64,000 nucleotides of DNA from Methylophilaceae bacterium. Lineage in GTDB: Bacteria; Pseudomonadota; Gammaproteobacteria; Burkholderiales; Methylophilaceae. The stretch lies in the NCBI GenBank assembly GCA_014378915.1, contig JACMMS010000117.1:1-64000 (forward strand), written 5' to 3'. A model generated the notes under the pieces. It saw only the letters and a list, made by a program, of their open reading frames with translations, did not search any database and had not been told where the DNA came from. Numbering within the stretch: position 1 is the first letter of the stretch; every line of letters begins with the position of its first letter. The position numbers and the translations under genes are program-made. Positions 9,169 to 19,435 of the stretch are shown here, piece by piece.

Positions 9169-10008
9169 ATGAAAAAAATACTCATCGTTTTACTTGCTAT
9201 AACTAGCTTACAACTCAGTGGATGCGCCACAACCAGCACCACACAATCAGGCGCTGTAGGTGTAGATCGCAAACAGTATGTAGGGTTAGTTTCAGAAAAA
9301 GAAGCGGAAAAGGAATCTGCACTTGCATATCAACAAACCATTAAAGAAGCGGAGTCTAAAAAATTACTCAATACTGATAGTAAAGAAACGCAACGTGTAC
9401 GAGCTATTGCAAAGCGACTGATTGCTCAGGTTGGAGTGTTTAGACAAGATGCACTTAAATGGAACTGGGAAGTCAACGTGCAAGAAAGTAAAGAAGTAAA
9501 TGCTTATTGCATGGCTGGGGGAAAAATTATGGTCTACACAGGCTTAATTGACCAAATCAAACCAACGGATGATGAACTAGCTGCAGTAATGGGTCATGAA
9601 ATGTCGCATGCGCTACGCGAACATGTCCGCGAGCAAATGTCACGTACTAAAGCCCAACAATATGGCTTGTTAGGGCTTGCGGCTGTGATTGGCGTTGCCA
9701 CAAATAATGCTGACAATGCCGCAACTACTCTTGCTTTAGGTGGCTCGGTTGCTGCCGTTGCCTTAACATTACCCAATAGCCGTACTGCGGAAAATGAAGC
9801 TGATGAAATGGGTTTAGAACTAGCCGCACGTGCTGGTTACAACCCAGACGCCGCAGTGACTCTGTGGCAAAAAATGGCGGCATTAGGTGGCTCAAAGCCA
9901 CCTGAGTTTTTAAGTACTCACCCAGCGGACGGAACACGTATCCAAAATCTGCAGGCAATAGCGCCTAAAGTACGCCCTTTCTACCTTGCTGCTAAAGCTG
10001 GAAAATAA
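9169..10008 (+). CDS. M48-family metalloprotease lipoprotein (LoiP/BepA-like)
   Basis: A 279-residue zinc protease with a lipoprotein signal, lipobox LSGC at Cys19. The catalytic HEMSH motif is at residues 143-147, and the third zinc ligand is probably in AENEADEMG near residue 210. Members of this group (E. coli LoiP, BepA) act on outer-membrane proteins in the periplasm and are tethered to the outer membrane. There is no TPR tail of the BepA kind, so it is closer to LoiP. The gene is followed by a strong hairpin terminator before dapD. Confidence 0.87.
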   Translation: MKKILIVLLAITSLQLSGCATTSTTQSGAVGVDRKQYVGLVSEKEAEKESALAYQQTIKEAESKKLLNTDSKETQRVRAIAKRLIAQVGVFRQDALKWNWEVNVQESKEVNAYCMAGGKIMVYTGLIDQIKPTDDELAAVMGHEMSHALREHVREQMSRTKAQQYGLLGLAAVIGVATNNADNAATTLALGGSVAAVALTLPNSRTAENEADEMGLELAARAGYNPDAAVTLWQKMAALGGSKPPEFLSTHPADGTRIQNLQAIAPKVRPFYLAAKAGK

Positions 10009-10035
10009 AGACTAGTTCTTGATTTACAAAAGATT

Positions 10036-10073
10036 AGGGTAAAATAGCGTCTTCGCTTTTTTACCCTTTTTTT
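10036..10073 (+). terminator. intrinsic terminator between the M48 protease gene and dapD
   Basis: GGGTAAAA (10037-10044) pairs with TTTTACCC (10059-10066). Inside this, AGCG (10046-10049) pairs with CGCT (10054-10057) around a TCTT loop, and a run of seven T follows (10067-10073). The structure separates the protease gene from dapD, whose start is only 23 bp further on. Confidence 0.88.
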
Positions 10074-10095
10074 CATTTTGGAAACACCTAAGAAC

Positions 10096-10923
10096 ATGAG
10101 TCAACTACAACAAATCATTGAAGCCGCATTTGAAGACCGCGCAAATATTAACCCAACTAATGCAAGCAAGGAAGTTAAAGAGGCTGTATTTAGCGTTATC
10201 GCTGATTTAGATAGCGGAAAACTACGTGTTGCTACTCGCGTTGGTGATACTCAGCAATGGGAGACACATCAATGGCTTAAAAAAGCCGTATTGTTATCAT
10301 TCCGTTTAGAAGACAACTATTTAATGGATGGCGGATGCACTCAATATTTTGATAAAGTGCAGCCTAAATTTGCTGATTACACAGCAGAAGACTTTAAAGT
10401 AGGTGGTTTCCGCGTGGTGCCAAACGCGATTGTGCGTCGCGGTTCATTTATCGGTAAAAATGCCGTGCTCATGCCTTCATATGTCAACATTGGCGCTTAT
10501 GTGGACGAAGGTAGCATGGTGGATACTTGGGCAACGGTTGGTTCATGTGCACAAATTGGCAAAAACGTGCATTTATCTGGCGGCGTGGGTATTGGCGGTG
10601 TACTAGAGCCAGTTCAGGCTGGCCCAACCATTATCGGCGATAACTGCTTTATTGGCGCACGCTCTGAAGTAGTAGAAGGCGTAGTGGTTGAAGATAACTG
10701 TGTGATCTCTATGGGCGTGTACATTGGTCAAAGCACTAAAATTTACGATCGCGAAACAGGTGAAGTATTTTACGGTCGCGTACCAGCAGGTTCAGTTGTG
10801 GTTGCAGGCAACTTGCCATCAAAAGATCTTAGCTACAGCTTATATTGCGCAGTAATTGTTAAAAAAGTAGATGCAAAAACATTAGGTAAAGTAGGTATTA
10901 ACGAACTACTACGCGGCATTTAA
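10096..10923 (+). CDS. dapD: tetrahydrodipicolinate N-succinyltransferase
   Basis: Transfers succinyl from succinyl-CoA to tetrahydrodipicolinate in the succinylase route to diaminopimelate and lysine. The protein has 275 residues, close to the usual 273. A helical N-terminal domain is followed by a left-handed beta-helix of hexapeptide repeats containing [18 protein letters not shown] and [18 protein letters not shown] chose the ATG at 10096 ([15 protein letters not shown]), which matches relatives. A TTG at 10078 would add six residues and start inside the upstream terminator tail. The pathway partner dapE is at 13983. Confidence 0.95.
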   Translation: MSQLQQIIEAAFEDRANINPTNASKEVKEAVFSVIADLDSGKLRVATRVGDTQQWETHQWLKKAVLLSFRLEDNYLMDGGCTQYFDKVQPKFADYTAEDFKVGGFRVVPNAIVRRGSFIGKNAVLMPSYVNIGAYVDEGSMVDTWATVGSCAQIGKNVHLSGGVGIGGVLEPVQAGPTIIGDNCFIGARSEVVEGVVVEDNCVISMGVYIGQSTKIYDRETGEVFYGRVPAGSVVVAGNLPSKDLSYSLYCAVIVKKVDAKTLGKVGINELLRGI

Positions 10924-11003
10924 CATGAACTAATATTCGAGTTCGCTAGGTAGCAATCTTTTTAAAATGATATATTTAGTCGCTGTCTTATTAAATTTAA
11001 AGT

Positions 11004-11043
11004 AAAAAACCAGTTTCTGATTTAATCATAGACTGGTTTTTTT
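11004..11043 (+). terminator. intrinsic terminator downstream of dapD
   Basis: AAAAAACCAGT (11004-11014) pairs with ACTGGTTTTTT (11032-11042) around a 17-nt loop, and the arm ends in a T run. It lies 80 bp after the dapD stop and isolates dapD from the downstream signalling gene. Confidence 0.85.
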
Positions 11044-11375
11044 ATTGTTAACTTTAGGCTAGCTAAATATAAAACACATTTATTGCTCGATATTGCACTG
11101 CAGTTTGAAGGTTGAAGAGCAAAAATGGTTAAAAATCATTACTTTAAACAAAAAAATAAATTAATAAATTGTCATTTTTTCAACACCAATGTGTATAACG
11201 CCAGCCTTATTGATTATTTTTAAGATTAATCATACTTTTAAAAAAACGCTTAATCATAATTAAATAGCCAGTCTTAAGCCTGTTTCTATAAATAATGTCT
11301 AAATGGCATATATTTTGCAAACTATACTAATAAGTATATTATTAAATAATAATAAGGGCGTTTAGCATCATCATA
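11044..11375. other. AT-rich intergenic region upstream of the GGDEF-EAL gene
   Basis: 332 bp with no plausible gene and no RNA gene recognised. It is strongly AT-rich with several A/T runs. A small inverted repeat ATACT-AATA-AGTAT is seen near 11324-11338, close to where the promoter of the downstream gene would be expected. I could not assign a specific operator. Confidence 0.5.
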
Positions 11376-13511
11376 ATGATACAAGCGAATAACAATTTCA
11401 CATTAATTGCATTAGCACTCTTAGTGTCTAGCGTTTCTATATTGATTAATATAGAAATTATTAAACGACTATTTACTGGCGATAATTATATTAAAAATCG
11501 CTTATTTCAAATTTGTGCACTATTCGTAGGTTCGTCGCTAATGGGCATGCACTTTTTAGATCTCTTAGCGTTCCCACCTATCCGTTATATTAATTTAAAT
11601 TACTCGCCGTACGACTTATCGCTTACTTGGTTATTTGCAATTGTCATTGGATTTGTCGCCGTTTATATTCCCAGCCAAAAAACTTTACCCGCCATTACGC
11701 TAGTTAGTGCAAGTAGCCTATGTGGGGTTTGTGGCTGTGCAATCTATTACTTTAGCGTTACAGATTTGGAGTTATATCCAGCGGTCAGTTTTAATACTGG
11801 CATGAGCTTGTTTGCATTATTAATCACCAGCGTATTTGCTGCACTGTACTTAATTGCGTTATTTTGGCTTAAGAACTATGTAGGCGGAAAAGTATTAGTG
11901 ATGAAAGTAGTATTTTCGATATTTGCTGGGGTCTGTACCACTGGTGTACACGCAGCGTATAACTCAAATGTTGAAATTAGCAACCGTGCAACCAGCTTAA
12001 ACTCTTTATTATCAAACAACGTATTATTAGCTATTACTATCGCACTATGCTGTATTTTTATATTTTGCATTATTTTTATAATTGCTATTTTTTACGACAA
12101 ATTAGATGATGGCAGCTTTAGATTTAATCGACTAAAAGAACTAAATCATTATGAGCTAAGTAAATTAGCGATGATAGATTCACTCACCAAACTTCCTAAC
12201 CGTCGCGCGCTGCAGCAAAATTTAGAAGCTGGAATAAGGCGCTGTCAGCGGACTGATTCAAAGATGGCTATTGCATTTATCGATTTAGATAACTTTAAGC
12301 CAATTAACGACAACTATGGCCATTCAACGGGTGATGATCTATTAGTGCAAGTGGCTAATAGACTCAATACCGCAGTACGAAACTGCGATGTGGTCACGCG
12401 TACTGGTGGCGATGAATTCATCGCATTGATTGAAAACATTAAATCCAGCGAAGATATTGTGCCAATTTTAGAACGTATTGTGCATTCAATTAACGAGCCA
12501 TTTTTAATTAATGATCATCAATTGTTTATTTCAGCCTCTGTTGGCGTTGCAATGCACCCTAAGGACGGTGATTTAGATCAGCTAATATCCTGTGCTGACG
12601 CTGCCATGTACCGAGCCAAGGCTGAAGGTAAAAATAGATTTAGATTTTTTGATACGACGATTGAGTTGGCTTCTGACAATATGCTAGAAATGCAAAAAGA
12701 TCTTAAAAATGCATTAGCAAATGACGAGTTCAAACTACAGTTTCAACTCAAAATAGATAGTGTTACGCAAATACCGGTAGGTGCAGAAGCGCTGGTACGC
12801 TGGGAGCACCCAAGTAAAGGCGTCATGCTGCCGTATTCTTTTATAGAGGAAGCCGAACGTTTTGGGTTAATTGCACAAATAGGTAGCTGGGTAATAGATG
12901 AAACTTGCCGCATTTTGCACCGCATGCGACAGCATGGTATAGACATGAGCATTTCAGTTAATTTATCTGCCCAGCAATTACGTAACCCAAACTTATCTGA
13001 CGATATTAAAGCCGTGTTAGATCGCTTTGAGTTGCCAAGTACCAGCATCGTGTTCGAAATTAGTGAGTCTATTGCGCTTAAAAATCCCGTCTTACTCAAT
13101 ACCGTATTCTCCAGTTTTAGAAACTCACACATCAAAGTAGCCATCGATAACTTTGGTGCCAGCCCATTTAATTTAGCTTATTTAAAAAATCTAGAAATTA
13201 ATGAGCTTAAGTTAGATAAAGATTTCACTATGGACGTAGGCAATAATCAGGAAAGTTATGCCATTGTAGAGGCTGTCATTAAGCTGGCGCACGCACTACA
13301 GCTCAGCGTAACAGCTGAGGGTGTAGAGACAGAAAATCAACGCAAAACATTGGCTGCTTTGGGTTGTAATCAAATGCAAGGTTATTTATTCTCTAGGCCG
13401 CTTACAGAAATTAAACTCATTGAAATGATACGCAAACTAAACTCTGGCTTTTTAACAGACGATACTTTATTTGTTAAAGACTATCTAAAAACCTTAAATA
13501 ACTCACAGTAA
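11376..13511 (+). CDS. membrane GGDEF-EAL protein with MHYT-like sensor
   Basis: A 711-residue cyclic-di-GMP signalling protein. About seven transmembrane segments (residues 8-240) carry degenerate MHYT-like motifs (MGMHFLDLL at 56-64, a Val-His near 191), suggesting a membrane redox or ligand sensor. The diguanylate cyclase domain (about 260-430) has an intact GGDEF at 344-348 and an inhibitory RxxD site at 335-338. The EAL domain (about 437-690) keeps Glu471, Asn529, Glu564 and Glu648. The usual Asp-Asp-Phe-Gly of loop 6 is Asp591-Asn592-Phe-Gly, and the rest of the loop is also unusual. Expected activity is c-di-GMP synthesis with weak or absent hydrolysis; this is an inference. Confidence 0.88.
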   Translation: MIQANNNFTLIALALLVSSVSILINIEIIKRLFTGDNYIKNRLFQICALFVGSSLMGMHFLDLLAFPPIRYINLNYSPYDLSLTWLFAIVIGFVAVYIPSQKTLPAITLVSASSLCGVCGCAIYYFSVTDLELYPAVSFNTGMSLFALLITSVFAALYLIALFWLKNYVGGKVLVMKVVFSIFAGVCTTGVHAAYNSNVEISNRATSLNSLLSNNVLLAITIALCCIFIFCIIFIIAIFYDKLDDGSFRFNRLKELNHYELSKLAMIDSLTKLPNRRALQQNLEAGIRRCQRTDSKMAIAFIDLDNFKPINDNYGHSTGDDLLVQVANRLNTAVRNCDVVTRTGGDEFIALIENIKSSEDIVPILERIVHSINEPFLINDHQLFISASVGVAMHPKDGDLDQLISCADAAMYRAKAEGKNRFRFFDTTIELASDNMLEMQKDLKNALANDEFKLQFQLKIDSVTQIPVGAEALVRWEHPSKGVMLPYSFIEEAERFGLIAQIGSWVIDETCRILHRMRQHGIDMSISVNLSAQQLRNPNLSDDIKAVLDRFELPSTSIVFEISESIALKNPVLLNTVFSSFRNSHIKVAIDNFGASPFNLAYLKNLEINELKLDKDFTMDVGNNQESYAIVEAVIKLAHALQLSVTAEGVETENQRKTLAALGCNQMQGYLFSRPLTEIKLIEMIRKLNSGFLTDDTLFVKDYLKTLNNSQ

Positions 13512-13621
13512 TTCACAACAATTCACTTTCAAACCTCTATTAGCGCATTAGTCTTGCTACTGTTAGAATATATCTATTATTTAGTTACCAACCATAAGGC
13601 TCGTTTTTGACTTGTAAGTAG

Positions 13622-15116
<1,495 letters not shown>

Positions 15117-15160
15117 TCAATAAGCATCATCAAGCTTAACAATACTTTGAAATCATAAAA

Positions 15161-16066
15161 ATGAATGATTACCCAAGCTTAAACGAAGAACTATATACCA
15201 TCCGCGATTGGCTGCGCTTTAGCGTAAGTCGCTTTGAGGCATCAGATATTTTTTATGGCCACGGTACCGACAACAGCTATGACGAAGCAGTTTGGCTAAT
15301 CATGAGTGCACTGCATTTGCCTATGGAGACACTAGAAAACTTCTTAGATGCGCGAATTACAGAGCGTGAACGTCAACATCTAGCTAATCTCATTGAGCGC
15401 CGCATTTCAGAGCACACACCGACAGCTTATTTGGTGAATGAAGCTTGGTTACAAGGTTTTAAATTCTATGTAGATGAACGCGTCATAGTACCGCGCTCTT
15501 TCATTGCAGAGCTCTTAGAAAGCGGTTTAAGCCCTTGGATTGAATATCCAGAAATGATAGAAAATGCAGCCGATATTTGTACTGGAAGTGGTTGCCTAGG
15601 TATTTTGTTGGCGAAAAGCTTTCCAAATGCCATGATTGATGTCATTGATATATCGCCAGATGCGATTGATGTCGCAAATATCAACATTCATAACTATGGG
15701 CTAGAAGAACAAATTACAGCGCTAAAATCCGATATGTTTACCGAGCTAAAAGGTAAAACTTACGATTTAATAATCAGCAACCCGCCATATGTAGATGCCC
15801 CTAGCATGGCGCAATTGCCAGCAGAATATAAACGCGAGCCTCAATTAGCGCTAGGCAGCGGTTACGATGGCTTAGATCACACACACACAATTCTACGTCA
15901 AGCCGCTAAGCATTTAAATGATGATGGTATTTTAATTGTAGAGATCGGCCACAACCGTGAAGCTTTATTAGAAGCTTACCCAAACGTGCAGTTTGTCTGG
16001 TTAGAAGTAAGCTCGGGTGATGAGTTTGTGTTTTTACTATCTAAGAATCAGTTACTTAGACTGTAA
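15161..16066 (+). CDS. prmB: ribosomal protein L3 glutamine methyltransferase
   Basis: A 301-residue SAM-dependent N5-glutamine methyltransferase. An N-terminal helical domain is followed by the SAM site DICTGSGCLGILLA (about 138-151) and the catalytic NPPY at 207-210. PrmB methylates a Gln of ribosomal protein L3; the paralogue PrmC acts on release factors. The segment VIVPRSFIAELL before the SAM domain favours PrmB over PrmC, and the dapE neighbour agrees. Confidence 0.92.
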   Translation: MNDYPSLNEELYTIRDWLRFSVSRFEASDIFYGHGTDNSYDEAVWLIMSALHLPMETLENFLDARITERERQHLANLIERRISEHTPTAYLVNEAWLQGFKFYVDERVIVPRSFIAELLESGLSPWIEYPEMIENAADICTGSGCLGILLAKSFPNAMIDVIDISPDAIDVANINIHNYGLEEQITALKSDMFTELKGKTYDLIISNPPYVDAPSMAQLPAEYKREPQLALGSGYDGLDHTHTILRQAAKHLNDDGILIVEIGHNREALLEAYPNVQFVWLEVSSGDEFVFLLSKNQLLRL

Positions 16067-16130
16067 GAAAAATATTAGTTACCAGATAATTAAGCCGGAG
16101 ATATAACGGTGAAAGGTAAACATTCAAATG

Positions 16131-16270
16131 TTATTCGGCACGAGACCTGCCTCCTACAAAAAAGGGGCTTGGTTTTTGATGTTGATCTTTTAGCTTATCG
16201 TCTTAGCAAATCTACTACAGCCCCTAAATTTAGTCACGCTCCCCATAGGAGCGATGCCCTTCTCGAAAAC
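16131..16270. repeat. REP-like inverted pair, copy A
   Basis: The left unit (16131-16158, ending CTGCCTCCTACA) is in inverted orientation to the right unit (16244-16270, beginning CATAGGAGCGATGCC). Between them a second nested inverted repeat occurs, AGGGGCT at 16163-16169 and AGCCCCT at 16219-16225. The left unit and its flank closely resemble 52181-52217 (shared ATTcAAATGtTATTCGG). The right unit resembles 52121-52149. The element sits between the convergent genes prmB and rluB. Confidence 0.65.
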
Positions 16271-16278
16271 GATGTTAA

Positions 16279-17607
16279 TTAGCGTTTTGCTTTAGGTTGT
16301 GTATCCACAATATCACTTGCTTGCCTAATGCGCTTATTCGGATTCTTTTTAGGGCCAACTGGTTTTCTTGGTCTAACATCTGCGCCACGACCTGTTTTAG
16401 ATTCTCTTTCAGCCGTTGCAATATCTGAAGTTTGTCTTTCAAAAGCATGTCGATCTATTGAGTTTCTGCCACGCGGCTTGCGCTCAGTTCCTGTGAGGCG
16501 CTCAGCTAAACTAGGGCCTGCGCCACGTCTCACACTTCCTCTCGTATCATTTTCTCTTCCGCTGCTCTCTTTTAAACCACGCCGCGTTTCACCATCTACT
16601 TCTTTAGGTGCGTTACGCTGTTCATAGCTAGTAAGCTCTGTTACTTGAGCCTCAACGCCGGATAAACGTTGTTGTGCTTGTTTACTTAATTTGGGCGTAA
16701 ATGGTGCGGCAGCTTTTTCAATTTCACGCGCGCTGCGTTGACGTAATGGTGCTTTAGGCGCTTCTAAACCTGCCCATTCCAATAAATTAATCACTTCCTT
16801 AGGCTCAAGCTCCATCATCATGCCGCGTTTGATGCGTGGTGGTAGATTAACGGGACCAAATCTCACGCGCATCAAACGGCTTACGGGCAATTGAAATGCT
16901 TCAAATAAGCGACGAACTTCGCGGTTTCTACCTTCGCGTAGAATTACTTGATACCAGTGATTTGAACCCTCACCACCTTGCGGTGAAATATGGTCAAAAT
17001 TCGCTGGTCCGTCTTCTAGCTCAATACCTTCTTTAAGTTGCAGTATTTGACCTTCGGTCAATTCGCCAAAAATACGCACGGCGTATTCACGTTCGACTTC
17101 ATAGCGTGGATGCATAAAACGATTCGCTAGCTCGCCAGAGGTGGTAAATAATAATAAGCCTGAGGTATTGATATCCAAGCGGCCAATGGCAATCCATTTT
17201 GCGCCTTTTACCCGTGGCAACTTATCGAACACACTCGCGCGTTTTTCTGGGTCGTCCTGGCTGACGATTTCACCTTCAGGTTTATGGTAAATCAAGACCT
17301 TAGCAAGCTCAGCTTCAAATGGCAGTTGTATTGGACGACTGTCTAAACGCACCACATCGTTAGCCGAAACGCCTGCGCCTATACTAGCCACTACACCATT
17401 AATAGTAATACGACCACTTCCTACAAGCGCCTCCATATCACGCCGCGACCCTAACCCGGCTAAAGCTAGCAGCTTATGCAAGCGCTGCGTAGGTTGTGCT
17501 GGGGCATCAGGATCAGCCTCCAACTTAGTAAAACTGGTGGTTGGACGTTTTACTGGAGTTTTGATGCCGCGTTGCGGGTCACGCTGCTGCTTAAAGGGAC
17601 GAGCCAT
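16279..17607 (-). CDS. rluB: 23S rRNA pseudouridine synthase RluB
   Basis: A 442-residue pseudouridine synthase that modifies U2605 of 23S rRNA. An S4 RNA-binding domain (about 41-100) is followed by the catalytic core with GRLDINTSGLLL, catalytic Asp145. The last ~170 residues are a low-complexity, Arg/Lys-rich tail, consistent with extra RNA binding. The core makes RluB the best match rather than RluE/RluF, and the scpAB neighbours are typical. Confidence 0.92.
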   Translation of the reverse strand: MARPFKQQRDPQRGIKTPVKRPTTSFTKLEADPDAPAQPTQRLHKLLALAGLGSRRDMEALVGSGRITINGVVASIGAGVSANDVVRLDSRPIQLPFEAELAKVLIYHKPEGEIVSQDDPEKRASVFDKLPRVKGAKWIAIGRLDINTSGLLLFTTSGELANRFMHPRYEVEREYAVRIFGELTEGQILQLKEGIELEDGPANFDHISPQGGEGSNHWYQVILREGRNREVRRLFEAFQLPVSRLMRVRFGPVNLPPRIKRGMMMELEPKEVINLLEWAGLEAPKAPLRQRSAREIEKAAAPFTPKLSKQAQQRLSGVEAQVTELTSYEQRNAPKEVDGETRRGLKESSGRENDTRGSVRRGAGPSLAERLTGTERKPRGRNSIDRHAFERQTSDIATAERESKTGRGADVRPRKPVGPKKNPNKRIRQASDIVDTQPKAKR

Positions 17608-17719
17608 GATGTGTGTATTCTTTGGTAAGGCAATGTTAAGTAAGCAATTTTACCACTTTTAATGAATTAGCTATAGAAAACGCGAGGCGTCAACATTTTA
17701 AAAGGGTAATTACTTACGA

Positions 17720-18283
17720 TTAGAAATCCAGCTGCATTTCTGGATGGACAAAATCATCCATCGCAGGCAACTCACCAAGCGAGCGCAAATTTAGGTCATC
17801 AAGAAAATGTTTGGTAGTGGCATATAATGATGGTCGACCTGGTACATCACGTTGTCCAACAATATCTATCCAATCGCGTTCTTGTAGTTGGCGTATACTA
17901 TTTGGGTTAACCGCGACACCGCGAATCTCCTCAATATCACCGCGCGTAACTGGCTGACGATAGGCAATAATTGCCAATGTTTCCATGGTAGCGCGTGAAT
18001 ATTTCTGCTGTTTTTCTGGATTTAATCGCGTAAGAAACGGTGCATATTTCTCACGCGCTTGAAAGCGATAGCCCGTTGCCACTTGCACCAGTTCCATCGT
18101 AGCCTTTTGCGAATCTGGCGCCCAATCTGCTTTCAGCTCATCGAGCAACATACGTAAAGTGGCACGCTCCATACGTTCTGCAAATAAATGCAACAGGTCA
18201 TCTAGCGATAATGGCTCACCAGCCGTTAATAGTGCAGCTTCTAGTATTAGCTTGATTTCTACGATATTTTTGGGCTCATTCAT
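17720..18283 (-). CDS. scpB: segregation and condensation protein B
   Basis: A 187-residue subunit of the SMC-ScpAB condensin, with two winged-helix domains. Recognisable segments are ALLTAGEPLSLDDL near the N-terminus and ETLAIIAYRQPVTRGDIEEI in the second domain. ScpB dimers bind ScpA at the SMC heads. Its ATG overlaps the scpA stop by one base (TAATG), indicating translational coupling. The smc gene is not in the window. Confidence 0.94.
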   Translation of the reverse strand: MNEPKNIVEIKLILEAALLTAGEPLSLDDLLHLFAERMERATLRMLLDELKADWAPDSQKATMELVQVATGYRFQAREKYAPFLTRLNPEKQQKYSRATMETLAIIAYRQPVTRGDIEEIRGVAVNPNSIRQLQERDWIDIVGQRDVPGRPSLYATTKHFLDDLNLRSLGELPAMDDFVHPEMQLDF

Positions 18284-19098
18284 TACGCACTATGACCTAC
18301 TTGCAAATAAATGGGTGAAAAAGCCGCTTGCTGAGTAATACGCAACAAGCCCTCACGTGTTAATTCTAATATGGCTAAAAAATACACCACTAATTTAGGT
18401 ATGCCGTCATTTAATACATCAAATAATTGTGAAAACTCGACCAAGCTTTCACCATTAGTCAAGGCATCGCGTAGTTTTCGCAAAATAATACTCATGTGTT
18501 CACGTACCGATAGTTCCATGCGTCCGACTTGGTGATGCTGAAAATGGCGAGCGCGTTTAAGTACGTTTTTCCATGCATCCATTAAATCGTCTAAAGAAAC
18601 TTCTGGCGGTGCAACAATACTAATTTGATGATAATGTGCGTCAGCAACCAGAATATTTCGCCCAACTTGCGGCAACTCATCCAAACGCTGTGCTACAAGC
18701 TTAATTGCCTCATACTCTACTAAGAGGCGTACCAATTCTGCGCGTGGATCATCTTCGAATATAACATCAGCGGGGTTAGGTAATAACATCCGTGATTTAA
18801 TCTCGATGAGCATCGCAGACATCAACAAATAATCACCAGCCAACTCAAGCTTTATCGCTTGCATTCTCTCAACGTACAGCATGTATTGGCGAGTTAATTC
18901 TGCCATCTGAATATTTAAAATATCCAAATTGTGTTTGCGGATTAAATACAAGAGTAAATCGAGTGGCCCTTCAAAGGCTTCAAGGTATACGGCGAGTGCA
19001 TCAGGTGGAATATATAAATCTTGAGGTAAATGGGCTAGTAACTCGCCATGGATGCGCGCTTCCATCGATGGTTTAGACTGTGGTAGTTCGGTTTGCAT
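18283..19098 (-). CDS. scpA: segregation and condensation protein A
   Basis: The 271-residue kleisin of the SMC-ScpAB complex. The N-terminal SMC-neck binding helix region contains AFEGPLDLLLYLIRKHNLDI, followed by YLLMSAMLIEIKSRMLLP, and there is a C-terminal winged helix that binds the SMC head. It is translationally coupled to scpB. A broken SMR transporter gene lies between scpA and trpS. Confidence 0.94.
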   Translation of the reverse strand: MQTELPQSKPSMEARIHGELLAHLPQDLYIPPDALAVYLEAFEGPLDLLLYLIRKHNLDILNIQMAELTRQYMLYVERMQAIKLELAGDYLLMSAMLIEIKSRMLLPNPADVIFEDDPRAELVRLLVEYEAIKLVAQRLDELPQVGRNILVADAHYHQISIVAPPEVSLDDLMDAWKNVLKRARHFQHHQVGRMELSVREHMSIILRKLRDALTNGESLVEFSQLFDVLNDGIPKLVVYFLAILELTREGLLRITQQAAFSPIYLQVGHSA

Positions 19099-19103
19099 TA
19101 ATG

Positions 19104-19434
19104 TTAATGGTTAACCGATGTTGAGAACAAGTTAATCACAAGAACCCCCGCAATAATTAAACCCAAACCTAGTATAGCTGGGTTATCCAGCGTTTGTTTG
19201 TAAACCAACCAATAAGCAGTGATACCAATATAATGCCCGTGCCTCACAAAATTGCATACATAATGGCAACAGGCAATACGCGCAAGCTGATGGTCATAAA
19301 ATAAAAACAACCCCATAGCCAATGACCACAATAGTTGAAGGTATTAATAAAGTAAATTCCTTTGATGCCTTTAGTGAAGTAGTTGCAATCACTTCTGCGA
19401 TAATTGCAATGCCAATAGCAAGCCAGTGATTCAT
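19104..19434 (-). pseudogene. SMR-family (EmrE/SugE-like) small transporter, frameshifted
   Basis: From the ATG at 19434 the frame reads MNHWLAIGIAIIAEVIAT, TSLKASKEFTLLIPSTIVVI, GYGVVFIL and then stops. The family pattern continues in another frame (TISLRVLPVAIMYAIL, stop, GTGIILVSLLIGW). It then shifts again to YKQTLDNPAILGLGLIIAGV and VLVINLFS, ending at 19104. These are successive transmembrane segments of one four-helix small multidrug resistance transporter, so at least two frameshifts and one stop have broken it. An ORF covering 19104-19331 alone is not a real product. Confidence 0.82.
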
Positions 19435-19435
19435 C

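Noticed and set aside
19104-19331. An apparent 75-residue ORF on the minus strand
   Set aside because: Only its C-terminal part matches the SMR family. The rest is an out-of-frame reading of a broken gene that starts at 19434.
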